The notes beneath the pieces are model-generated. The model made no database searches and was not told where the DNA came from. It worked only from the letters and a program-made list of their open reading frames with translations. A DNA stretch of 13,784 nucleotides, taken from VFZS01 sp964353255 (GTDB taxonomy: Bacteria > Acidobacteriota > Terriglobia > Bryobacterales > Bryobacteraceae). This document shows positions 6,882 to 13,660 of the stretch, one piece after another (positions within the stretch are counted from its first letter, which is position 1; each line of letters begins with the position of its first letter). The stretch covers positions 1-13,784 of the forward strand of contig CAYGVJ010000141.1 of the NCBI GenBank assembly GCA_964353255.1. The letters are read 5' to 3'. Position numbers and translations under genes: made by a program.

Positions 6882-7910
6882 TTAGAACAGCGCGCGCTGC
6901 GCGCCGCCCCGCAGGCGCGGGGTCACTCCGAAGTACTCGAAGGCGCGGTCGGTGGCCACCCGGCCGCGCGGCGTGCGGTCCAGAAAGCCGAGCTGAATGA
7001 GGTAGGGCTCGTAGACCTCCTCGATGGTGTCGGCCTCCTCCTCGATCGAAGCCGCGATGGTGTTCAGGCCCACCGGCCCGCCGCCGTACTTTTCGAGCAC
7101 CGTGAGCATGATCTTCTGGTCGATCTCGTCCAGGCCGAAGCGATCCACCTCGAGCAGGTCCAGCGCGGTGCGAGCGATCTCGACGCTGACGCGGCCGTCG
7201 GCGCGCACCTGCGCGTAGTCGCGCACGCGCCGGAGCAGCCGGTTGGTGATGCGCGGGGTGCCGCGGCTGCGCCGGGCGATCTCCTGGGCGCCCTCCGCGT
7301 CGATGCTCACCTCCAGCAGGCGGGCGCTGCGCAGCACGATCTGTTCCAGTTCCTCGACCGCGTAATGGTTCAGCCGCAGCACCAGCCCGAAACGCCCGCG
7401 CAAAGGCGCGCTCACCAAGCCCTGCCGCGTGGTGGCCCCGATGGCTGTGAACTGGGGGATGGGCAGGGAGTGCGTCCGGGCGCCGGGTCCCGAGCCGACC
7501 AGGATGTCCACGCGGAAATCTTCCAGCGCCGCGTAGAGCATCTCTTCGACGTCCGGCATCAGCCGGTGAACCTCGTCGATGAAAAACACCTGGCGGGCGC
7601 GGATGTGGCTCAGGATGCCGGTGAGATCGAGCTTCTTTTGCAGTATCGGCCCCGAGGTCTGCTCGAAGCTGACTTCCAGCTCGTTCGAGATGATGGAAGC
7701 CAGAGTGGTCTTGCCGAGCCCGGGCGGGCCGTACAGCAGCACGTGGTCCATGGCGTCGCCGCGCTGCCGGGCCGCCTCGATGGCGATGGCCAGGTTCTCC
7801 TTCAGCTTCGCCTGGCCGGTGAACTCCGCCAGACGCCGGGGCCGCAGGGCGACCTCAAACTGCTTCTCGCCCTCCTGGGCGGCGGCCGAAACGATTGCAC
7901 GGTCCCGCAT
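6882..7910 (-). CDS. ruvB: Holliday junction branch migration ATPase RuvB
   Basis: RuvB is the hexameric AAA+ motor that, loaded by RuvA, pumps DNA through Holliday junctions during recombination and fork repair. The 342-residue length is standard. Visible elements are Walker A GPPGLGKTT, Walker B FIDEVHR, sensor 1 region GATTRQG, and RGRFG with the arginine finger, followed by the small ATPase lobe and the C-terminal winged helix (EYFGV near the end). The start is the ATG at 7910, behind GGAAGAG and 11 bases after the ruvA stop, matching the usual N-terminus. The reading frame stays open for another 205 codons upstream, but that is a shadow of ruvA and is not part of the protein. It forms an operon with ruvA. 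Confidence 0.98.
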   Translation of the reverse strand: MRDRAIVSAAAQEGEKQFEVALRPRRLAEFTGQAKLKENLAIAIEAARQRGDAMDHVLLYGPPGLGKTTLASIISNELEVSFEQTSGPILQKKLDLTGILSHIRARQVFFIDEVHRLMPDVEEMLYAALEDFRVDILVGSGPGARTHSLPIPQFTAIGATTRQGLVSAPLRGRFGLVLRLNHYAVEELEQIVLRSARLLEVSIDAEGAQEIARRSRGTPRITNRLLRRVRDYAQVRADGRVSVEIARTALDLLEVDRFGLDEIDQKIMLTVLEKYGGGPVGLNTIAASIEEEADTIEEVYEPYLIQLGFLDRTPRGRVATDRAFEYFGVTPRLRGGAQRALF

Positions 7911-7921
7911 GCTCTTCCAGG

Positions 7922-8512
7922 TTAGCGCACGAGTTCGAGCGCCCGCCGGAACAGCGGCTCGAACTCTTCGCCCGGCGCCAGCGCCTTGGCCTTGCGCACC
8001 GCGGTCTCCGCCGCCGCCGCCCCGCATCCCAGGTTCACCAGCGCGGAGACCACGTCCCGATCCAGCGCGCTCTGCGCCGGGCGGGCGCCTGGCAGGGCGG
8101 CCTCGGCCGCCGGCGGAAGCTTCTCGCGAAGTTCGAGCACGATCCGCTCGGCGGTCTTCTTGCCGATGCCGGGGATGCGCACCAGGTGATCGACGGCGCC
8201 GCTGCGGATGGCCGCGATCAACTCGGCGATGGGCAACCCCGAGAGCACCGTCACCGCCAGTCTCGGGCCTATCCCGCTCACCGTGATCAACCGCTCGAAG
8301 AGCATCTTCTCGTCCTGCGAAAGGAAACCGTACAACGAGAGGGCGTCCTCCCGCAGATGGGTGTGTACGTGGAGTCGCACTTCCCGGCCCACCTCGGGCA
8401 GCGCGGCGTAGGTCGAGATGGGAATGTTGACGTCGTAGCCCACACCCCCGGCCTCCACCACCACCTGGTTGGGATGCTTCTCCAGAATGACTCCCCGCAA
8501 GTGCGCGATCAT
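7922..8512 (-). CDS. ruvA: Holliday junction branch migration protein RuvA
   Basis: RuvA binds four-way junctions as a tetramer and recruits RuvB. The 196-residue protein has the canonical start MIAHLRG, an N-terminal OB-fold domain ending near residue 65, two helix-hairpin-helix motifs (VSGIGPR and IPGIGKKTAERI), an acidic/proline-alanine linker, and the C-terminal domain III that contacts RuvB. It is the first gene of a ruvA-ruvB pair with an 11-base gap. ruvC is absent from the expected upstream position, where an unrelated ATPase gene lies. No Shine-Dalgarno precedes the ATG, although the start is fixed by homology; a GATAAT lies 11 bases upstream, so the transcript may have an extremely short leader. 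No LexA-type operator was recognised. Confidence 0.98.
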   Translation of the reverse strand: MIAHLRGVILEKHPNQVVVEAGGVGYDVNIPISTYAALPEVGREVRLHVHTHLREDALSLYGFLSQDEKMLFERLITVSGIGPRLAVTVLSGLPIAELIAAIRSGAVDHLVRIPGIGKKTAERIVLELREKLPPAAEAALPGARPAQSALDRDVVSALVNLGCGAAAAETAVRKAKALAPGEEFEPLFRRALELVR

Positions 8513-8523
8513 GGCAGGGATAC

Positions 8524-8529
8524 ATTATC
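8524..8529 (-). promoter_or_regulatory. Candidate -10 element of ruvAB
   Basis: On the minus strand GATAAT ends 11 bases before the ruvA ATG. It matches the housekeeping -10 consensus in five of six positions. A transcript starting six or seven bases downstream would have a leader of about five bases, consistent with the lack of a Shine-Dalgarno. No good -35 hexamer stands at the usual distance, so the call is tentative. Confidence 0.35.
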
Positions 8530-8574
8530 TTACAAAGCGCGGCAGCGGTTTTTCGGGGATCAAGTTCGCCACCC

Positions 8575-8607
8575 GGCGCCTCTCCCCTTCCCGGGCACCC
8601 AGGCGCC
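8575..8607 (-). terminator. Possible hairpin after the winged-helix ATPase gene
   Basis: GGCGCC occurs at 8602-8607 and again at 8575-8580, able to pair as a 6-bp stem around a 21-base loop that itself contains GGGTGCCC. It begins immediately after the stop codon of the upstream minus-strand gene. There is no T run, so it may be a weak terminator, a processing structure, or coincidence, since each copy is itself palindromic. Confidence 0.2.
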
Positions 8608-9876
8608 TCAGCCTTGCGTGAAGTACAGCGCGACGGCCCGCTCCAGGTCGGCCCGGGTCACCTGCGCCACCCGGTTCTCGTATCGACCGATGCTGACCAG
8701 AATGCTGCACACATCGCCGGGATAACAGGCGCGCAGTTCCATCCCGCCTTCCCGCAGGCACAACAGCCGCAGGAACTCGGCGGCGTCCGGATCGCAGGGA
8801 AGGTTCCTGGCGGCCACTACGCGGCGGAAGATCTCGTCGAAACTCGGAGCGTCCACCGGGCCCACGTACACCTTGTTCTGCAACCGCCTCAGAAAGGCTT
8901 CGTCGGCCAGCTCGCGCGGGTCCAGGTTGGTCGAGAAGACCACCATTAGTTCGAACGGGATCTTGAATTTCACCCCGTACCGCAGGGCCAGGTAGTCCAC
9001 GCGACGGTCCAGCGGCACCATCCAGCGGTTCAGCAACTGGCGCGGAGACATGAGCTGGCGGCCGAAATCGTCCACCACGAAGATGCCGTTGTTGGCTTTC
9101 ATCTGCACTGGCGCGGCGTAGATGCCGGTAGCCTCGTCCAGGCGCAACTCCAGCATGTCGGCCGTCAGCTCGCCGCCGGCGATAACGCAGGGGCGGCGGC
9201 AGAGCACCCACCGCGGATCGAATTCCAGGTCCTCCTCCGGCACTTCAATCTGGTCGTGCACCACCGGGTCGAAGAGCTGAATAATCTGCCCGTCCACCTC
9301 CACGGCGTAGGGGATCAGAACCGCATCCTGGTATACCCGCAGCATCCTCTCGGCCAGGCTGGTCTTGCCGTTCCCGGTGGGCCCGTAAAGGAAGATCGAG
9401 GTCTGCGAAAGGATGGCCGGCCCGAGCTGGTCCAGGAAGCTGTCGGCGAGGACCATGTCGGCGAAAGCCCGCTGCAAAGTTCGCCGGTCCACCCTGACCT
9501 TGGCCGACTGGGCCTTCGCCGCCGCGTGGTACTCCGCCAGCGAGACCGGCGCCGCCCCCGCGTAGTGGCAGATGTGGTACCGCTCGGCCGCCATAGCCCG
9601 GCCCGCGTTGGTGAGCGTGAAGATGTAGTCGTTGCCCTTCATGCCCTTCACCTCGACCAGTTGCTGCTTGCGCAGCTCGCGGAAAATCGCCTCCACTACC
9701 GCGGTGGACAGCTTCAGAGCCTCGCTCAGGGACTGGAAATTGCTCTCCCCGGCCAGATAGACGCGCCGCAAGACCAGGTCCGTCAACAAGCCCTGCGGGA
9801 TCCCGAGATCCTCGACCATCTCCGGTTGAGGTGGGCAGTAGGCGGGTCGTGTTATCACTGCCGTAGCCATGACCAT
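8608..9876 (-). CDS. Winged-helix plus AAA ATPase of unknown role
   Basis: The 422-residue protein has an N-terminal winged-helix-like region (about 25-95, with an LSTAVVEAIFRELRKQQLVE recognition-like segment) and a C-terminal AAA-type ATPase. Walker A is GPTGNGKTS (165-173), Walker B IFVVDD (265-270), a sensor-1-like asparagine N317 in FSTN, and paired arginines R330-R331 in the arginine-finger position. It lacks a signal peptide and should be cytoplasmic. The family appears conserved but uncharacterised as far as I know; MoxR-like remodelling of a partner is a reasonable inference, with the winged helix binding DNA or protein. AGGAG lies four bases before the ATG at 9876 (a second ATG at 9870 is also possible). 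It lies downstream of the TPR gene on the same strand, separated by a repeat element, and upstream of ruvAB. Confidence 0.8.
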   Translation of the reverse strand: MVMATAVITRPAYCPPQPEMVEDLGIPQGLLTDLVLRRVYLAGESNFQSLSEALKLSTAVVEAIFRELRKQQLVEVKGMKGNDYIFTLTNAGRAMAAERYHICHYAGAAPVSLAEYHAAAKAQSAKVRVDRRTLQRAFADMVLADSFLDQLGPAILSQTSIFLYGPTGNGKTSLAERMLRVYQDAVLIPYAVEVDGQIIQLFDPVVHDQIEVPEEDLEFDPRWVLCRRPCVIAGGELTADMLELRLDEATGIYAAPVQMKANNGIFVVDDFGRQLMSPRQLLNRWMVPLDRRVDYLALRYGVKFKIPFELMVVFSTNLDPRELADEAFLRRLQNKVYVGPVDAPSFDEIFRRVVAARNLPCDPDAAEFLRLLCLREGGMELRACYPGDVCSILVSIGRYENRVAQVTRADLERAVALYFTQG

Positions 9877-9906
9877 CTAGCTCCTAACTGAACTGGAGTC
9901 TGCGCT

Positions 9907-10054
9907 CCGGAAGCTGTGAGAAAACCGGCTGGAACACTCGCTGACGCGCGTGGCTCGGATACATGCTTCGCGTTGGCCGCACCTTGCCGAGCCGCGACCG
10001 GGTGCCCCCTGGGCGGGGAGCGGTTGCCGCACCGGTTTCCTTACAGCTTCCCGG
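9907..10054. mobile_element. MITE/REP-like non-coding element with terminal inverted repeats
   Basis: The 182-base gap between the TPR and ATPase genes contains matching ends in inverted orientation: 9907-9928 (CCGG, AAGCTGT, GAGAAAA, CCGG) and 10032-10054. Their core 18 bases agree in 16 positions. Inside, GGCTCGG (9952-9958) pairs perfectly with CCGAGCC (9987-9993), so the whole element can fold into a long imperfect hairpin. It has no coding capacity. The inner CTGACGCGCGTGGCTCGG stretch resembles an interspersed sequence I recall from acidobacterial and other genomes (its spurious translation LADARGSD is familiar), but I could not search for other copies. The right end lies four bases from the TPR stop codon, so in the transcript it may act as a terminator or RNA-stabilising hairpin. 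Confidence 0.5.
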
Positions 10055-10058
10055 CTCC

Positions 10059-12143
10059 TCATCTCACCTGGGGAGCCGACTTGACGGGTTCCCTGGCCAG
10101 ACGAACCTTGGCGCCTTCCAGCTTCTTCTGGGTCTTGGCGACCTCGGCGGGCTCCTGTTCGGCCTGCGAACTGGCGTCCCACTCCTTCAGCGATCGCTCC
10201 CACTGGGCAATGGCTTCCTTGAGCTTGCCCTGCTGGAAGAAAACGTCGCCGAGGTGATCGTGCACGATGGGGTCGCGAGAGACCCGCTGGAGCGCCATCC
10301 GCAGGTGGTTTTCGGCCTCCGCCAGCCTGCCCATCCGGAACTCTACCCAACCCAGGCTGTCCAGAAATGCCCCGTTGTTCGGCTCCAATTCGATCGCGCG
10401 GCTGATAAACTGGAGGGCCTCCTGGAGCCGCAAGTTGCGGTCCGCCAGCATGTAGCCCAGGTAGTTGAGGGCCGAAGCGTTGTCCGGGTTGATTTTGAGC
10501 ACCTTGCTGAACTCGGCCTCCGCCTCCGGCAGTTGCTTCATCTTCTCGTACATGGCGCCGCGCATGAAGTGCACGGTCTCCTTCTCCTCTGGGGTGTCGG
10601 AGAGTCTCTCGACCGCTTCCAGCGCCTTGGCCATGGCGGCGTAATCCCGGCCTTTGTCGTACACCTGGGCCAGCGCCAGGTGGATCTCGCGATCGTTCCT
10701 GCCGTCAAAGAGCCGCTTCAGCTCCGCCACTGCCTGAGTGGTCTTACCCACGTCGGCGAGCACGGAGGCGCGCACCAGGCTGAGAGTGCGGTCGTCCGGG
10801 TACTTGAGCGCGGCGGCTGCGGCTTCCTGCTCGGCTCTGGGAAACTCCTTGGCCTGGCGATAGGTTTCAATGATCTGCGCGGCGGCCCGGCCGCCCAGAT
10901 CCGGATCCAGCTCGGCCACCTTGGAGAAGCTCTCTGCGGCCTGCCCGTACTGCTCGCCGGCGCGGTACAGCAGCGCCAGTCTCTCCCAAAGGATCGCCCG
11001 ATTGGCGCGCTCGGCGGCGGTGTAGTCCTTCTTCTCGGTGGAGGTCAGGACGTCTCTCAACCGCGCGATAGCTTCCGGAAGCTTGCCCTCCGCCTCCAGC
11101 AGGTTCACTTCGTTGAACTGTATGTCCAGGTTATCGGGCTCCAGGCTCTTGGCTCTCTGGTGCGCGGCCCGCGCCTCCTTGAAATCCCGCTTCTGGCGAT
11201 GGATCTGCGACATGCGGAGTTCCAGGTGCGCATCCTTGGGGTCGGCCGCCGCCAGTTCCCGGTAGAGTTTGAGGGCCTCATCCAGCTTGTCGGCCAGCAG
11301 CAGGTCATCGGCCAGGTCGCGCTTGATCTGGCTGTCGCGGGGCGCCAACTCCAGGGCCCGGCGCAGCGCCTGGGCCGCGGCGGCGTAGTCCCGCACCTGC
11401 TCGTGGGCGCTGGCCAGGGCGCGCAAGGTCCCGGGGCTGGGATCCACCTCGGCGAGCCGCCTCCAGTACTCCAGAGCGGACTTGGAGTCCCCGAGGTCGG
11501 AATACACCGTGGCCAAACCCGACAGCGCGTATTCGTTCTTGGGGTCCAGTTCCAGCGCCCGCTTGTAGGCTTTCTCGGCCTCCAGCGAGTTCTGGGCGAT
11601 TTTCGAGAGCCGTCCCAGCATCAGCCAAGCATCGGTGTCCGTGTCGTCCTTTTCGGTGATCTTGCGGTATTGCTCGGTAGCCCGGCGCAGCATCTCCTCG
11701 TTGATACGGCCGCGCTGCGTCTCCCCCATCAGCCGGGCGTAAATCCGGCCCAGCATGCGGCGCGCGTCCAGGTTGTCCGGGTTCTGCTTGAGGATCTCCT
11801 CGGCCTCCAGGACCGCGTCGCGCAGCCGTCCCGCTTGCATGTAAAGATCGGTGAGTTCCTCGATCAGGAGACTGGCGCCCGGGTCGGCCTTGAGCGCCTG
11901 CTTGTAGTGCTCGATGGCTCGGTTCACATACTCGCCGCGGTAGCCATTGGTGGCAGCCAGCTCCGAGTACAGATGCCCCATGGCAAAGTTGTAGTAGGCC
12001 GCGGCGCGGCTGTCGCCCTGAATGGGCGCGGGCGGGGTCTTCTGCCCCAGGACCACGACCCAGGGCAGCAGGGAGGCGCACAGGAGCGCAATGATAAGCG
12101 GCCTGACCCGGCCTGGAGATACACCAACTCTTTCCACCTGCAC
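10059..12143 (-). CDS. Large TPR protein with N-terminal membrane/signal segment
   Basis: The 694-residue protein has a hydrophobic N-terminal segment (about 14-33), a signal peptide or membrane anchor, followed by consecutive tetratricopeptide repeats from about residue 46 to 655, roughly fifteen or more units. The C-terminal block with LNYLGYMLADR, LDSLGWVEFRMGR and HLGDVFFQQGK is typical of bacterial periplasmic/outer-membrane TPR scaffolds such as the LbcA type of Pseudomonas, though this shows similarity of repeats only. TPRs bind proteins, so an envelope scaffold role is likely. The start is a GTG at 12143 with GGAG seven bases upstream; a GTG at 12137 behind GGAGAGG is equally plausible. 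TATACT lies 11 bases upstream of 12143. It is divergent from miaA, 48 bases away. Confidence 0.85.
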   Translation of the reverse strand: MQVERVGVSPGRVRPLIIALLCASLLPWVVVLGQKTPPAPIQGDSRAAAYYNFAMGHLYSELAATNGYRGEYVNRAIEHYKQALKADPGASLLIEELTDLYMQAGRLRDAVLEAEEILKQNPDNLDARRMLGRIYARLMGETQRGRINEEMLRRATEQYRKITEKDDTDTDAWLMLGRLSKIAQNSLEAEKAYKRALELDPKNEYALSGLATVYSDLGDSKSALEYWRRLAEVDPSPGTLRALASAHEQVRDYAAAAQALRRALELAPRDSQIKRDLADDLLLADKLDEALKLYRELAAADPKDAHLELRMSQIHRQKRDFKEARAAHQRAKSLEPDNLDIQFNEVNLLEAEGKLPEAIARLRDVLTSTEKKDYTAAERANRAILWERLALLYRAGEQYGQAAESFSKVAELDPDLGGRAAAQIIETYRQAKEFPRAEQEAAAAALKYPDDRTLSLVRASVLADVGKTTQAVAELKRLFDGRNDREIHLALAQVYDKGRDYAAMAKALEAVERLSDTPEEKETVHFMRGAMYEKMKQLPEAEAEFSKVLKINPDNASALNYLGYMLADRNLRLQEALQFISRAIELEPNNGAFLDSLGWVEFRMGRLAEAENHLRMALQRVSRDPIVHDHLGDVFFQQGKLKEAIAQWERSLKEWDASSQAEQEPAEVAKTQKKLEGAKVRLAREPVKSAPQVR

Positions 12144-12154
12144 CTCTCCACTCC

Positions 12155-12160
12155 AGTATA
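12155..12160 (-). promoter_or_regulatory. Candidate -10 element of the TPR gene
   Basis: TATACT on the minus strand matches the housekeeping -10 consensus in five of six positions and ends 11 bases before the GTG at 12143, the same spacing as seen for ruvA. No -35 hexamer is obvious. If used, the leader would be only about five bases to 12143 or about eleven to the GTG at 12137. Confidence 0.35.
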
Positions 12161-12191
12161 GCGCCCAGGGCCTCCACTAGACTGATGAGGA

Positions 12192-13136
12192 GTGAGCCTT
12201 TCATCCATCAGCCCACTGGTGGCCGTTTTGGGCCCGACCGGCTCGGGCAAAAGCGAGCTGGCCCTGCAGGCGGCTCTGCGATTTGGCGGTGAAATCGTCA
12301 ACTGCGACTCGCTACAGGTCTATCGCCACCTGAACATCGGCACAGCCAAGGTCCGCGCCGAGGACCAGCGCGGCGTCCCGCACCACCTTCTCGACGTGGT
12401 CAACCCGGACGAGCTGTTCACCGCCGGCGAGTACGCGCGGCGGGCACGCCCCGTGCTCAACGAGATCGCTGCCCGCTCCCGCCTGCCCATCGTTGTGGGA
12501 GGCACCGGGCTGTACCTGCGCGCCCTGCTGGAGGGCCTGTCTCCTGCGCCGGCGCGGGATGCAGCCCTGCGCGCCCGCCTGGCCGCGCGCGAGTCGAGAC
12601 GTCGCGGCTCGCTGCACCGCCTGCTGAGCCGGCTTGATCCGCCGGCGGCCGGCAGGATCCATCCGGGAGACGCCCGCAAGCTCATCCGCGCTCTGGAAGT
12701 TCGCTTGCTCACCCGCCGCCCGCTTTCCTCTGTGTTCGCGGCCGGACGCGACCCCCTCCCCGGTTTCCGCTGGTTGAAGCTCGCCCTGGACCCGCCGCGG
12801 GAGGGCCTTTATCGGCGCCTGGACGCGCGCTGCGAGGCCATGTTCTCCGGCGGCCTCCTCGAGGAAGTCCGCCGCGTCCTCGCATTGGGCTTCTCCGAGA
12901 CCTCGAAGCCCTTGGAGGCTCACGGTTATCGCCAGGCCGTGCAGTTGCTCAAGGGAGAACTGGACCTCCAGCAGGCCCTCTGCCATGCCCAGCGCAACAC
13001 TCGCCGCTACGCCAAGCGCCAACGGACCTGGTTCCGCCGCGAGCCGGATGTCGTCTGGATACCCGGATTTGGCGACCAACCGGAGGCGCAAGAGGCGGCC
13101 CGGCGAATCATTGAGGACTTCCTCGCCGGATTCTGA
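12192..13136 (+). CDS. miaA: tRNA dimethylallyltransferase MiaA
   Basis: MiaA transfers the dimethylallyl group from dimethylallyl diphosphate to N6 of adenosine 37 in tRNAs reading UNN codons, the first step toward ms2i6A. The 314-residue length is usual. Motifs in order: P-loop GPTGSGKS (14-21), CDSLQVYR with catalytic D39 (38-45), NIGTAK, GVPHHLLD (61-68), VGGTGLYLRALLEG (102-115), and the C-terminal QRNTRRYAKRQRTWFR typical of the tRNA-binding end. The start is a GTG at 12192; a stop codon lies in frame just upstream (12186-12188), so the protein cannot begin earlier. The purines GAGGA directly abut the GTG, too close for a normal Shine-Dalgarno, so initiation is unusual or begins at a later GTG at 12219. 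The gene is divergent from the TPR gene. Confidence 0.97.
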   Translation: MSLSSISPLVAVLGPTGSGKSELALQAALRFGGEIVNCDSLQVYRHLNIGTAKVRAEDQRGVPHHLLDVVNPDELFTAGEYARRARPVLNEIAARSRLPIVVGGTGLYLRALLEGLSPAPARDAALRARLAARESRRRGSLHRLLSRLDPPAAGRIHPGDARKLIRALEVRLLTRRPLSSVFAAGRDPLPGFRWLKLALDPPREGLYRRLDARCEAMFSGGLLEEVRRVLALGFSETSKPLEAHGYRQAVQLLKGELDLQQALCHAQRNTRRYAKRQRTWFRREPDVVWIPGFGDQPEAQEAARRIIEDFLAGF

Positions 13137-13156
13137 CGGAGTTTTCTGCGGCGGAG

Positions 13157-13183
13157 GGAACATTCTCGCCCCTGGTTCGTCTG
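13157..13183 (+). promoter_or_regulatory. Candidate ECF sigma-factor promoter of the small secreted protein
   Basis: GGAAC (13157-13161) and CGTCTG (13178-13183) are separated by 16 bases, fitting the general ECF-type pattern of GGAAC, 16-17 bases, then CGTC. A transcript would start near 13190, leaving about 70 bases of leader to the ATG at 13259. The rest of the 122-base gap after miaA shows no other feature. The match is short and could arise by chance. Confidence 0.35.
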
Positions 13184-13258
13184 TAGTCTTGGTGGGCCAA
13201 CCGGCCTACCGGATGACGCATTCGACGATGCTTTGAACCAACCAGTTCAGGAGAATCC

Positions 13259-13582
13259 ATGAGTAAGAGAATTGCCTTTCTTTTCTTGGTCTTGGCGATC
13301 ACCACGGTCTTCGCAAAGACCTATTCGATTACCCTTTTCCAGCCCGCCGTCGTGGCGGGAACCGAACTGAAGCCCGGCGACTACCAGCTCGAGCTGAAGG
13401 ACACCACGGTGGTGTTCAAGAGCGGCAAGCAGTCCGTCAAGTGCACGGTGAAGGTGGAGAACGCTGAGGGCCGGTTCTCGACCACTACGGTTCGCTACGA
13501 CAGCGGCGAGGGCAAGCTCAAGATCCAGGAAATCCGCCTGGGTGGCACGAACTTGAAGCTGGTGTTTATTCCGGCCTCCTAA
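13259..13582 (+). CDS. Small secreted beta-rich protein of unknown function
   Basis: The 107-residue protein begins with a clear signal peptide (KR then a hydrophobic IAFLFLVLAITTVFA, cleavage near A19), so it is exported. The mature part of about 88 residues alternates hydrophobic and polar residues, suggesting a beta sandwich, with landmarks ELKPGDYQLELKD (36-48), VRYDSGEGK (78-86) and EIRLGGTNLKLVF (91-103). I recall similar proteins as frequent and often paralogous in Acidobacteriota, with no known function. A single cysteine, C62, rules out an internal disulfide. AGGAG at 13249-13253 with a five-base spacer fixes the start. It has its own candidate promoter and a 3' hairpin, so it is probably monocistronic and possibly highly expressed. 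Confidence 0.85.
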   Translation: MSKRIAFLFLVLAITTVFAKTYSITLFQPAVVAGTELKPGDYQLELKDTTVVFKSGKQSVKCTVKVENAEGRFSTTTVRYDSGEGKLKIQEIRLGGTNLKLVFIPAS

Positions 13583-13588
13583 CCCCCT

Positions 13589-13622
13589 GGGAGCCGCCGC
13601 TCGCACTCTGGGGGCGGCTCCC
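13589..13622 (+). terminator. Strong hairpin after the small secreted protein gene
   Basis: GGGAGCCGCC (13589-13598) and GGCGGCTCCC (13613-13622) form a perfect 10-bp G+C-rich stem around a 14-base loop, starting six bases after the stop codon. The following bases GCTTCTAC are only weakly T-rich, so it may terminate inefficiently or act mainly as a stabilising 3' end. Position and stem strength make a terminator role likely. Confidence 0.7.
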
Positions 13623-13660
13623 GCTTCTACCATACCCCGGCGATCCCACAAGCGTTGCCT

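Noticed and set aside
6878..6890. GTTCTTAGAAC near-palindrome at the ruvB stop codon, considered as a LexA-like SOS box
   Set aside because: It lies at the 3' end of ruvB rather than upstream of ruvA, and its spacing does not fit a known LexA box.
7911..8525. 205-codon N-terminal extension of the ruvB frame
   Set aside because: It overlaps all of ruvA in another frame and does not resemble RuvB; the normal RuvB start has its own ribosome-binding site at 7910.
9963..12161. 732-codon plus-strand frame opposite the TPR gene
   Set aside because: It is a shadow of the repetitive TPR codons; the translation is rich in leucine, glycine, glutamine and histidine without domains, whereas the minus strand gives canonical TPR units.
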